A stretch of 64,000 nt of DNA from an uncultured Collinsella sp. (lineage in GTDB: Bacteria; Actinomycetota; Coriobacteriia; Coriobacteriales; Coriobacteriaceae), in contig UQHT01000005.1 in the NCBI GenBank assembly GCA_900540875.1, forward strand, positions 1-64,000, given 5' to 3'. Positions 1 through 7,838 of the stretch are shown here, one piece after another; the first letter of the stretch is position 1; each line of letters begins with the position of its first letter. Both the position numbers and the translations under genes were made by a program. Under the pieces are notes generated by a model, which was given only the letters and a program-made list of their open reading frames with translations, was not told where the DNA came from and made no database searches.

Positions 1-60
1 TCGCGCCCTCGAAATTGAACGTCAGATTGGCGTGAATGCGGCTCGCGCAGCGTCAAGTGG
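1..60. other. Unassigned left edge
   Basis: No gene can be supported in the first 60 bases. One forward frame is open through this stretch but it runs on into the antisense of the aminotransferase gene, so it is not evidence for coding. Confidence 0.3.
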
Positions 61-84
61 TCCGCCGTTCGGTAGAACGGCGGA
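61..84 (-). terminator. Hairpin after the XRE-aminotransferase gene
   Basis: A perfect 10-bp inverted repeat (TCCGCCGTTC / GAACGGCGGA) with a 4-base loop lies six bases past the stop codon of the minus-strand aminotransferase gene. No clear U-run follows, so it may be a weak terminator or a 3'-end protecting hairpin. Confidence 0.5.
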
Positions 85-89
85 ACTAA

Positions 90-1610
90 TTAGCTCTGGC
101 GGTAATGATCGAAGAAGTCGGCGAGGTCTTCGAGCGACTCTTTGAGCACTTCCATGCGCGGCAGGTACACGATGCGGAAGTGGTCGGGCTCGCCCCAGTT
201 AAAGCCGCCGCCGCGCGTGATCAGGATCTTCTTCTCGTGCAGCAGGTCGAGGGCAAACTGCTCGTCATCGGTGATGTTGAACTTCTTTACATCCATCTTG
301 GGGAAGATATAGAACGCCGCACGCGGCTTGACCACCGAAATGCCGTCGATCTTGTTGAGTGCCTCATACACAAAGTTGCGCTGCTCGTAGACACGACCGC
401 CGGGGCGGATGTAGTCGTTGACGGACTGATGGCCGCCGAGCGCCGTCTGGACGATCGACTGAGCCGGCACGTTGGAGCACAGGCGCATGTTCGAGAGCAT
501 GTTGATGCCCATAATAAAGTCGCTCATGCAGCGCTGGTTGCCCGAAAGCACCATCCAGCCAATACGATAGCCCGCAATCATGTGCGACTTGGAAAGGCCG
601 CTAAAGGTGACGCAGGGCAGGTCGGGAGCGAGCGAGGCAATCGAGACGTGCTCGTAGCCGTCCATGCACAGGCGGTCGTAGATCTCATCAGCAAAGATCA
701 TCAGCTGATGCCTGCGTGCAACCTCGACGATACCCTCGAGCACCTCGCGCGGATAGACGGAACCCGTGGGGTTGTTGGGGTTGATGATGACGAGGGCTTT
801 GGTCGCGCTCGTGATCTTGGACTCCATATCGGCCAGGTCGGGATACCAATCGGCCTGCTCGTCGCACAGATAGTGCACGGGATGTCCACCGGCAAGGGTT
901 GCGCACGCCGTCCACAGCGGATAATCGGGGCTGGGAATCAGAATCTCGTCACCGTTATCGAGCAGCGCGTTCATCGAAAGCTGGATGAGCTCGGACACGC
1001 CGTTGCCCGTGTAGATGTGCTCCATCTGAACATTGGGCAGGCCCTTGATCTGCGAGTACTGCATGATCGCCTTGCGCGCGGAGAACAGGCCGCGCGAGTT
1101 GGAATAGCCTTCGCAGTCGGGCAGCTGCTGGCGCATGTCCTTAATGACCTCATCGGGCGTGCGGAAACCAAAGGGCGCCGGATTACCGATATTGAGCTTG
1201 AGGATGCGCTCGCCCTCGTCCTCCATACGGGCAGCCTCGTCGACGACGGGACCGCGCACGTCATACAGGACGTTATCGAGCTTGGTGGATTTAGAAAAAG
1301 TACGCATGGTGGTGCTCCTTGGAATTTGAGCTGAAGGACTAGGTTCGGATTTGGCAACGTTATGGGACGAGGACGTCTCGCCTTGATCGGCGTCACCGGC
1401 GAGCAGCCAGGTAACATCGACCTCCAAAATACGGGCGAGCAGCTCTGCCACATCACGCCGCGGGATCGTCTTGCCGCTCACATATTGGCTCATCTGACTC
1501 TTGCCGAGTTTTTTGCCGAGCATCTCCGATGCGCGGATCACGTCCGACTGGCGAACGTCGCGATCGGACATAGCCTGTCGCAGACGATCGCTAAACGTCT
1601 CTTGGGCCAC
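90..1610 (-). CDS. XRE-type HTH domain fused to a class I/II aminotransferase
   Basis: The product (506 aa from GTG 1610) has an N-terminal XRE helix-turn-helix (about residues 6-72), a polar linker, and an AlaA-like fold-type I PLP aminotransferase from about residue 102. The Schiff-base lysine sits in GLSKSHMIAGYR, and NPNNPTG and DEIYD motifs are present. AlaA-like enzymes use alanine or glutamate with pyruvate or 2-oxoglutarate; the exact substrate here is unknown. AAGGAGG six bases upstream fixes GTG 1610; the longer frame to 1649 would run through an operator-like repeat. A second good ribosome site (AAGGAG, 7-base spacing) precedes an in-frame ATG at 1307, exactly where a stand-alone aminotransferase would begin, so a 405-aa product is plausible. 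It is probably autoregulated (inference). Confidence 0.88.
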   Translation of the reverse strand: MAQETFSDRLRQAMSDRDVRQSDVIRASEMLGKKLGKSQMSQYVSGKTIPRRDVAELLARILEVDVTWLLAGDADQGETSSSHNVAKSEPSPSAQIPRSTTMRTFSKSTKLDNVLYDVRGPVVDEAARMEDEGERILKLNIGNPAPFGFRTPDEVIKDMRQQLPDCEGYSNSRGLFSARKAIMQYSQIKGLPNVQMEHIYTGNGVSELIQLSMNALLDNGDEILIPSPDYPLWTACATLAGGHPVHYLCDEQADWYPDLADMESKITSATKALVIINPNNPTGSVYPREVLEGIVEVARRHQLMIFADEIYDRLCMDGYEHVSIASLAPDLPCVTFSGLSKSHMIAGYRIGWMVLSGNQRCMSDFIMGINMLSNMRLCSNVPAQSIVQTALGGHQSVNDYIRPGGRVYEQRNFVYEALNKIDGISVVKPRAAFYIFPKMDVKKFNITDDEQFALDLLHEKKILITRGGGFNWGEPDHFRIVYLPRMEVLKESLEDLADFFDHYRQS

Positions 1611-1627
1611 TAGAACCTCCTTGCTGG

Positions 1628-1720
1628 CAAAGTTCAATTTATACAACACGAATTGAACCTGAGTTCAATTTAGGCAGCAGTATAACGCCGTGCTATTTCG
1701 AAAAGTTCAATTTCAAAAAT
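1628..1720 (-). promoter_or_regulatory. Repeated AAATTGAACT operator/promoter region
   Basis: On the minus strand the motif AAATTGAACT occurs three times (about 1632-1641, 1664-1673, 1702-1711). The central copy forms an inverted repeat with TTGAAC at 1653-1670. One TTGAAC can act as a -35 box with TGTATA 17 bases on. This fits operators of the adjacent XRE-aminotransferase protein, but binding is inferred. Confidence 0.5.
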
Positions 1721-1773
1721 AAAATGAGCAAGACCTCGAGATTTATCCCAAGGCGATAACGACGTGCACGCAT

Positions 1774-2631
1774 TTAGAGGTATTCGAGGAAACGAGCGGC
1801 GGCAAGCGAAACATCGGCCGTTCGATATATGGCGTTGATCTGCCGATGGGGATGCCCTTCGAGCGGACGCACAGCAACATCGAACTGGCAGCGACGCAAG
1901 ATGAGCGCGGGAAGAATGCTCACGCCCAGGCCATCCTCGACCATAGCCATAATCGCATAGTCATCCCAAGTCGACAGTTTTGAGCGCACCGCCAGCCCCG
2001 CCCGACGGAATAGCGGCGTAATCTCATCATCGGTACCCCGTTCCAGCAGAATAAACTGCTCTCTTGCCAAATCGGTAAGAGAGACGAACTCCGCCGTGGC
2101 AAGCAACGAATCTGTCGGCACCACCGCCATCAGCTCATCACACACTAAAGACCGTGATGCCATGCCGTTTTCTCGGGGCTCACGCGGGATAAAGCCCAGG
2201 TCGCAGCGCCCCTCCGCCACCCATTGTTCAATCTCTGAGTAATCGCCCATCAGCAACTCATAATCGACGTCCGGGTGATCGGCGCGAAAACGCGCTATGA
2301 CCGGTGGCAGCACGTGGGTCGCCACACTCGAAAACGTACCAATGCAGATCTTGCCGCGCATGAGCCCACGCATCTCGTCCACGTGTCGCTGCAGGCGGCC
2401 AAACTCCTCGCAGAGCGCCTCAACCGCCGGCATGATCTGCCGCCCATCGGCAGAAAGCACCACACCCTCGCGGCTGCGGTCGAGCACCTTAAAACCCCAA
2501 TCGGTCTCAAGGTCGCCCACCATGCGGCTCACGCCCGACTGCGAATAGCTCAGCCGCTCGGCGGCGCGCGTAAAACTGCCGGCCCGCACGGTCTCGAGCA
2601 GAACCTGCATCTTTTGAATATTCGTTTCCAC
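1774..2631 (-). CDS. LysR family transcriptional regulator
   Basis: This 285-aa LysR-type regulator has an N-terminal winged HTH (AAERLSYSQSGVSRMV, about residues 19-34) and a two-lobed effector-binding domain typical of the family. The start is GTG 2631, set by GGAGGGG five bases upstream. It is divergent from the EamA transporter at 2750 and likely controls it and itself through dyads in the 118-bp gap. The closest relative in this window is the LysR protein at 41995-42861, which has the same neighbour arrangement; both contain a YxIMAMVExGLGVS segment. The inducer is unknown. Confidence 0.9.
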   Translation of the reverse strand: METNIQKMQVLLETVRAGSFTRAAERLSYSQSGVSRMVGDLETDWGFKVLDRSREGVVLSADGRQIMPAVEALCEEFGRLQRHVDEMRGLMRGKICIGTFSSVATHVLPPVIARFRADHPDVDYELLMGDYSEIEQWVAEGRCDLGFIPREPRENGMASRSLVCDELMAVVPTDSLLATAEFVSLTDLAREQFILLERGTDDEITPLFRRAGLAVRSKLSTWDDYAIMAMVEDGLGVSILPALILRRCQFDVAVRPLEGHPHRQINAIYRTADVSLAAARFLEYL

Positions 2632-2647
2632 GGCACCCCTCCACCTT

Positions 2648-2726
2648 TACATGAGTTTTTGTCATGTTATCCATGCATTATATTCGCTTTTCTTCTAAAG
2701 CCAGTTCACCCATAGTGAACATGTTC
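2648..2726. promoter_or_regulatory. LysR-type operator dyads between lysR and eamA
   Basis: Perfect dyads lie in the divergent promoter: ACATGA-N7-TCATGT (2648-2666), GTTCAC-N5-GTGAAC (2704-2720) and the overlapping palindrome GAACATGTTC (2717-2726). Size and placement fit LysR recognition boxes (T-N11-A type). No binding evidence exists beyond the sequence. Confidence 0.5.
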
Positions 2727-2749
2727 GGATATAGAGGGGATGTCAGCAC

Positions 2750-3661
2750 ATGAACAACGGATTGTTTACGTACTTAGCAGCATTGCTATTGTTTGGCTCC
2801 AACGGCATCATCGCCGCTGCCATCGCGCTGCCGAGCTCCGATATCGTACTGTTGCGCACGTTTTTGGGCGCTCTCACCCTTGCCGCCATCCTCTTCATAA
2901 CCAAGCGCCATAACCTGCAGGCTCCGTCTCGCCCCCGCGAGGCCGCAGCGCTCATCGTCTCGGGCGCCGCGCTGGGCGCCAGCTGGATTTTCCTGTTCCG
3001 CGCCTATCAGACGATCGGCGTTGGTATCTCCTCGCTGTTGTATTACTGTGGCCCCATCATCGTTATGGCCCTCTCCCCGCTCATTTTTGGCGAAAAGCTG
3101 ACCGGCGGCAAAATCGCCGGCTTTGTCGCCGTCGCCTGCGGTGCTTTTCTCATTGCAGCGCAAGGTCTAGGCGGCAATATGCCCATTGCGGGCATCGTCT
3201 GTGGAATCGCCTCGGCCTTCTGCTATGCATTGATGGTCATCGCCAGCAAGGGTGCGCCGCACATCGAGGGCCTCGAGAACTCCGCACTCCAAGTGAGCGC
3301 CGCCTTTGTGACCGCACTGGCCCTCACGCTCATCACGCAGGGCGCTCCCTCGTTCCTGTCCGCCGGCGTCGCCGCCAGCATTGATTGGCGCGCCGTCGCT
3401 ATGCTCGGCGTCGTCAACACCGGCATTGGTTGCCTGCTCTACTTTAGCGCCGTCGCCAAGCTGCCCGTCCAGACCGTCGCCGTCGTCGGCTACCTCGAGC
3501 CGCTTTCGGCGGTCGTGTTCTCGGCCGCCCTTTTGGGTGAAGCCATAACACCGGTCCGCCTGATGGGCGCCGCGCTTATCATCGGCGGCGCGATTTTTTG
3601 CGAACTCGCCGGCAAACGCGCAAACGCCAAGGCTGGCATCGCCCAGACAGCACGTGCTTAA
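2750..3661 (+). CDS. EamA/DMT family transporter
   Basis: A 303-aa polytopic membrane protein with about ten hydrophobic segments arranged as two EamA half-repeats, as in drug/metabolite transporters that export amino acids or other small metabolites. The second repeat contains GYLEPLSAVVFSAALLGE, a typical EamA signature. ATG 2750 follows a GAGGGG site. It is divergent from a LysR gene, which suggests substrate-induced expression. It is paralogous to 43020-43922. The substrate cannot be assigned from sequence. Confidence 0.9.
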   Translation: MNNGLFTYLAALLLFGSNGIIAAAIALPSSDIVLLRTFLGALTLAAILFITKRHNLQAPSRPREAAALIVSGAALGASWIFLFRAYQTIGVGISSLLYYCGPIIVMALSPLIFGEKLTGGKIAGFVAVACGAFLIAAQGLGGNMPIAGIVCGIASAFCYALMVIASKGAPHIEGLENSALQVSAAFVTALALTLITQGAPSFLSAGVAASIDWRAVAMLGVVNTGIGCLLYFSAVAKLPVQTVAVVGYLEPLSAVVFSAALLGEAITPVRLMGAALIIGGAIFCELAGKRANAKAGIAQTARA

Positions 3662-3695
3662 AAGCCCCTGCTTTGAAATGCTACCTGCGTAGATA

Positions 3696-3733
3696 AATAA
3701 TCCCCAGCTGAGGATTATTGTCTAAAATAATCC
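3696..3733. promoter_or_regulatory. AATAATCC palindrome upstream of kup
   Basis: AATAATCC and GGATTATT flank a CAGCTG core (3696-3719), giving a 24-bp palindrome with a single mismatched pair. A third AATAATCC copy follows at 3726-3733. This cluster between eamA and kup looks like a protein-binding operator. It is too short for a ydaO-type c-di-AMP riboswitch. Confidence 0.45.
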
Positions 3734-3818
3734 GATGTGCCAAACTGCTCTTGTATGTATAAAGACGGCATAAAGTTTTTTGTCCTAGACAGATAACCGG
3801 ATGTCTAAGGGAGTCCAC

Positions 3819-6047
3819 GTGGCACACAACAAACTGGAGGCAAACCTCCAAGGCCAGCATGGGCAGGGCGGGCACGGAGCCATTCCCCTCTCCGCTGGCA
3901 TGCTGCTCGTAACGCTCGGCGTCGTCTATGGCGACATCGGCACGAGCCCCATGTACACCATGAAATCAATCGTCGCCAACAACGGCGGCATCGGTACCGT
4001 CAGCGAGGACATGATCCTGGGCGCGCTTTCGCTCGTCATCTGGACCATGACGCTCGTGACCACGGTCAAGTACGTGGTAATCGCCATGAAGGCCGACAAC
4101 CACAACGAAGGCGGCATCTTCGCCCTGTTCAGCCTCGTACGCAAGGTGGCACCATGGCTGATTCTGCCCGCCATGATCGGCGGCGCGGCGCTGCTCGCCG
4201 ACGGCATCCTCACCCCCGCCGTCACGGTCACCACAGCCATCGAGGGTCTGCGCACCATCGAATGGGGCCATGCGCTGCTGGGCGACGGCCAGACCAACGT
4301 CATCATCATCACCATCATCATTATCTGCGGCCTATTTGCCATGCAGCGCGCCGGCACCTCGTCAATCGGCAAGCTCTTCGGCCCGCTCATGACGCTGTGG
4401 TTCCTGTTCCTGGCAGGCGCCGGTCTGTTCAACATGCTCGGCAACCTGTCCATCTTGCGCGCGCTCAACCCCATCCGCGGCATTATGTTCCTGTTCTCGC
4501 CCATCAACCATTCGGGCATTATGGTGCTCGGCTTTGTCTTCCTATCGACAACCGGTGCCGAGGCGCTCTATTCGGACATGGGTCACGTGGGCAAGGCAAA
4601 CATCTATGCATCCTGGCCGTTTGTTAAGGCGGCCCTTATCCTCAACTATCTGGGTCAGGGAGCTTGGCTGCTCGCCAATAACTCCAACCCCCAGATGCTT
4701 GCGATGGATATCGTCAACCCGTTCTATATGATGCTCCCCGAGCCCCTGCGCCCCTTTGCCATCGTGCTTTCGGCCGTAGCGGCCATCATCGCCTCGCAGG
4801 CGCTCATCACCGGCTCGTTCTCGCTGGTATCCGAGGCAACCCGTCTCAATCTCATGCCGCACCTGCGCATCCACTACCCCAGCGACACCAAGGGCCAGCT
4901 CTATATTCCGCTCGTCAACAACATCATGTGGATCGGCTGCATCTTCATCGTGCTGCTGTTCCAGAACTCCGAGCGCATGGAGAGCGCCTACGGACTCGCC
5001 ATTACCGTGACCATGCTCATGACCACAACGCTTTTGACGAGCTACATCGCCGGCATCCTCAAGCACAAGCTGGGTGCCTGCGTCTTCGCCCTGCTTTTTG
5101 GTGCCATTGAGCTGTGCTTCTTCGCCTCGTGCCTCACCATGTTCTTTGACGGCGGCTATGTGATGATCTTCTTGGCCTCGCTGCTGTTTGGCCTTATGTA
5201 CGTGTGGCGCCGCGGCACCGCCATCGAGCGCACGCAGACGATCCTGCTGCCCGTCTCCAAGTACATCGATCAGCTCAACCGCCTGCGCAACGACGAGACC
5301 TACCCCGTGCTCGCCGACAATCTGGTGTTCCTCACCAACAACCCCGACCCGCTCACGCTCGACCGCGACGTGCTCTATTCCATCTTGGATAAGCATCCCA
5401 AGCGCGCCAAGGCATACTGGTTCATCAACGTGCACGTTACCGACGAGCCCTATACGCACGAGTATTCCGTCGAGACCTTTGGCACGGACTTTTTGTTCCG
5501 CGTGCGCCTGGACTTGGGCTTTAAGGTCAACCAGCGCGTTAATGCCTACCTGCGCCAAATCGTTGGCGACTTGATGGCATCGGGTGAGCTGCCGCCGCAG
5601 CATCACACCTACTCCATCTACGAGACGCGCGGCAACGTGGGCGACTTCCGTTTTTGTATGCTGCGCAAGATGCTCGCCCCCGAAACGGACATCAACCGCA
5701 ATGACCACCGCGTGATGGCCATCAAGTACGCCGTCCGCCGCGCCTGCGGAAGCCCGGCACGCTGGTACGGTCTCGAGAACTCGGCCATCATCATCGAGTA
5801 CGTGCCGCTGCTTGCCCGCATGCGCCCGGCCGTTAAGCTCGTGCGCACCCAAGTGCCGCTCGAGGTTCAGATCGAAGAGGCCGAAGAAATGGAAGTCGAC
5901 ATCTTCTCGGACGACCTGGTCAACGGCAACGAAGCCGGTAAGAATATGAACGTCGATCCCACTGAGCTGCTCGAGAGCGTCGCCGATACGCCCGAGCAGC
6001 AACTCGACGGACTCGAGAGCACCCAGTTCAACGACGCCAACTTCTAA
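3819..6047 (+). CDS. kup: Kup family low-affinity potassium uptake protein
   Basis: A 742-aa protein with about twelve membrane segments in the first ~430 residues and a cytoplasmic C-terminal domain. The Kup signature VVYGDIGTSPMY occurs near residue 38. It imports K+ with H+ across the plasma membrane. I prefer GTG 3819 because AAGGGAG lies five to six bases upstream. An ATG 18 bases earlier is in frame but has no ribosome site. The C-terminal tail is acidic (runs of E and D after about residue 680). It is a single-gene unit ending at a strong terminator. Confidence 0.92.
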   Translation: MAHNKLEANLQGQHGQGGHGAIPLSAGMLLVTLGVVYGDIGTSPMYTMKSIVANNGGIGTVSEDMILGALSLVIWTMTLVTTVKYVVIAMKADNHNEGGIFALFSLVRKVAPWLILPAMIGGAALLADGILTPAVTVTTAIEGLRTIEWGHALLGDGQTNVIIITIIIICGLFAMQRAGTSSIGKLFGPLMTLWFLFLAGAGLFNMLGNLSILRALNPIRGIMFLFSPINHSGIMVLGFVFLSTTGAEALYSDMGHVGKANIYASWPFVKAALILNYLGQGAWLLANNSNPQMLAMDIVNPFYMMLPEPLRPFAIVLSAVAAIIASQALITGSFSLVSEATRLNLMPHLRIHYPSDTKGQLYIPLVNNIMWIGCIFIVLLFQNSERMESAYGLAITVTMLMTTTLLTSYIAGILKHKLGACVFALLFGAIELCFFASCLTMFFDGGYVMIFLASLLFGLMYVWRRGTAIERTQTILLPVSKYIDQLNRLRNDETYPVLADNLVFLTNNPDPLTLDRDVLYSILDKHPKRAKAYWFINVHVTDEPYTHEYSVETFGTDFLFRVRLDLGFKVNQRVNAYLRQIVGDLMASGELPPQHHTYSIYETRGNVGDFRFCMLRKMLAPETDINRNDHRVMAIKYAVRRACGSPARWYGLENSAIIIEYVPLLARMRPAVKLVRTQVPLEVQIEEAEEMEVDIFSDDLVNGNEAGKNMNVDPTELLESVADTPEQQLDGLESTQFNDANF

Positions 6048-6070
6048 CACGCCACCAGCCATTGACGACA

Positions 6071-6107
6071 ACGGCCTCGCATCTCATAAGAGGTGCGAGG
6101 CCGTTTT
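6071..6107 (+). terminator. Rho-independent terminator of kup
   Basis: ACGGCCTCGCA pairs with TGCGAGGCCGT, with a small inner extension, and is followed by TTTT. It lies 24 bases after the kup stop and also separates kup from the convergent bile salt hydrolase gene. Confidence 0.85.
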
Positions 6108-6128
6108 ATGTCGCAACGGACCAGTGAG

Positions 6129-7094
6129 CTACGAACGGCGCGGCTCGGGAACCACGAGCCTATGGGGGCTCGCGCCCTCGGCATCCATCAGGCTCACGTA
6201 GCGAATCGACGGATCCCCATACATCGCGTAGTAATAATTGCCCGTGCGCGCGCTAAAGCATCCGGTATAGATAGTCTTCTCGAACTTGCCATCGCCCATC
6301 CTGGACGCTCCCTCGATCATCACCACACCCTCGAGCGAGCGGAACATGCGAACGACGTTTTCGGTCTCGCTCTCCTTTTGCGGGTAATTGGCATTGAGGT
6401 ACGCCGCCTTTACAAAACGGCTCGGCGAATAGCAATCGCCCGGAATGCCGCGCATGCCGGCACCGGCTCCATAGGGCTTAAGCTCGGCGCCACGCCATGT
6501 CGCCGTCTGCGGAAAATCGCTTGTGGCGGTGATATAGGTGCGCAGGTTTTCCATGTGCCACGGGAAGGTCGGCTGGTTGGCAAGGGTGTCGACCGGATCG
6601 TCGTATACATGCAGGCCGTCAGCCATCATCTCGACCACGATACTGCGCTGGCTGTCGCCGATAATCCAATGGAGCAGCGACACGCCCAGCCCCTCTCCGG
6701 CAGATTTGGCGACAATCACCGTGTCGCGCAGCGCGGCCTCGACCTCATCGACCGTCGAGAACGTCGCTGCCACCCACAGGGGAAACTCATAGGCCGCGAT
6801 ATTGGTCTTGCCGTCGACAGGGTCCTCGGCATACTCGGCATAGCCGGGAAAGTTGAGCCCCGCCACAGCCAGGCCCGCATCGTTACCACAGTCGAAAAAC
6901 ATGGGATAGTTCTTGTAATCGATGCACATGCCGATTACCGCGTGTGCCGCCGACGCATCGTCGATAAACGAATACGGAATGTGGAACCCGCGCGGCATCA
7001 CGCGAACCTGTTGGCCGTAGTCAAAGCTCCAGTCGAGGTTGCGGCCCAGATACATGTGGCCAGAATTATCGGTAAATCGAATGCTCGTGCACAT
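6129..7094 (-). CDS. bsh: Bile salt hydrolase (linear amide C-N hydrolase, Ntn family)
   Basis: A 321-aa choloylglycine hydrolase. All six catalytic-site residues known for Clostridium perfringens and Bifidobacterium BSH are seen: Cys2 (nucleophile after Met removal), Arg18, Asp21, Asn81, Asn173 and Arg226, in the contexts RNLDW, GLNFPG, DTLANQPT and SPSRFVKAA. The enzyme should deconjugate glycine- or taurine-bound bile acids in the cytosol. ATG 7094, preceded by AGGAGG, puts Cys at position 2; the longer frame upstream would destroy activity. Penicillin V acylase is the alternative within this family, but the length and residue set favour BSH. It is monocistronic, downstream of the deformylase-like gene and separated from it by a terminator. 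Confidence 0.9.
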   Translation of the reverse strand: MCTSIRFTDNSGHMYLGRNLDWSFDYGQQVRVMPRGFHIPYSFIDDASAAHAVIGMCIDYKNYPMFFDCGNDAGLAVAGLNFPGYAEYAEDPVDGKTNIAAYEFPLWVAATFSTVDEVEAALRDTVIVAKSAGEGLGVSLLHWIIGDSQRSIVVEMMADGLHVYDDPVDTLANQPTFPWHMENLRTYITATSDFPQTATWRGAELKPYGAGAGMRGIPGDCYSPSRFVKAAYLNANYPQKESETENVVRMFRSLEGVVMIEGASRMGDGKFEKTIYTGCFSARTGNYYYAMYGDPSIRYVSLMDAEGASPHRLVVPEPRRS

Positions 7095-7159
7095 AGCGCC
7101 TCCTAGCTTTACGTTCCTGCTAAGGTTATTGTCACCAAACAAAAAGGCGCTAAACACAA

Positions 7160-7191
7160 AAGCCCGGACATGACAACAATGTCACGCCCGG
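7160..7191 (-). terminator. Terminator after the deformylase-like gene
   Basis: On the minus strand a 12-bp stem (with G-U pairs) around TTGT spans 7164-7191 and is followed by GCTTTTGTGTTT. It separates the deformylase-like gene from bsh. Confidence 0.75.
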
Positions 7192-7225
7192 ACCAAAAAC
7201 GACGAAGTGCGGTGCTGTGGTCGCC

Positions 7226-7645
7226 CTAGACAAGCTTGCCAAGACAGTGATCGATCATATGCTGAATCATCTGCGCCTCGAAGCCGACAAAGTCCTGCTT
7301 GCGCTCGCGCATCTTGCCATCGACGATCTGGTCAAAGGCAACCTTGCACTTGATATAGCGCGTGGACTTGGTGACCTCCTCGTGCGTCAGGCAGCTCTCC
7401 TCCATCTTGCTGGCGCCCAGGCCAAACACCAGACGGGGGTTGTAGAGCACGTGGGGCTCGCCGGCGTCGTCCAGGTAGACGCAGACCTTCTTGGTAACGC
7501 CAATCTGGTTAGCGGCAAGGCAGCCGGCATCGTCGAGCGACTTGATGGTATCGATCAGGTCCTGAGCAACCGACTCGTCCTCGACGGTCGCAACCTCGCA
7601 ACGCTGGGACAGGATAGCCTCGTCGTGGCAAAGCTCTTTAATCAT
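7226..7645 (-). CDS. Peptide deformylase-like protein with altered HExxH motif
   Basis: A 139-aa protein with the three deformylase motifs in order: GCLAANQIG (motif 1), ESCLTHEE (motif 2, with the metal-ligand Cys) and QHMIDH near the C-terminus (motif 3). In active deformylases motif 3 is HExxH, where the Glu is the catalytic base and the two His bind metal. Here that Glu is Met (codon ATG). Both His and the Cys remain, so metal binding may persist without the normal catalysis. ATG 7645 has GGAGG five bases upstream; the ATG at 7657 lies inside that ribosome-site region. It resembles the short deformylase-like proteins of Clostridia. Confidence 0.8.
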   Translation of the reverse strand: MIKELCHDEAILSQRCEVATVEDESVAQDLIDTIKSLDDAGCLAANQIGVTKKVCVYLDDAGEPHVLYNPRLVFGLGASKMEESCLTHEEVTKSTRYIKCKVAFDQIVDGKMRERKQDFVGFEAQMIQHMIDHCLGKLV

Positions 7646-7838
7646 ACGTTCCTCCATAGGGGTCGTTGTAACCGCTTAAGTATACGGTACCCACACATTT
7701 TCATGCGATAAATACCGTCCGTCTGTTACAAAGCGCCGAACATCAACATGCGAGGAACAGCAAGGTTGTAAAGACGATATAGTAAGTGAGTTCGTGTCAA
7801 TCGGCCTAAACTCGGGGCCGAACAAGGAAAGGGTATGC

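Noticed and set aside
105..1334. Long plus-strand ORF (409 aa) opposite the aminotransferase
   Set aside because: It is a GC-rich antisense shadow; low-complexity residue use, no ribosome site, and the opposite frame is a clear enzyme.
4542..6071. 509-aa antisense ORF over kup
   Set aside because: Composition rich in H, G, V, D and E typical of a reverse frame of G+C-rich genes; the Kup frame is certain.
7658..7838. Purine riboswitch before the NCS2 permease
   Set aside because: The conserved three-way-junction loop sequences are not present in the leader.
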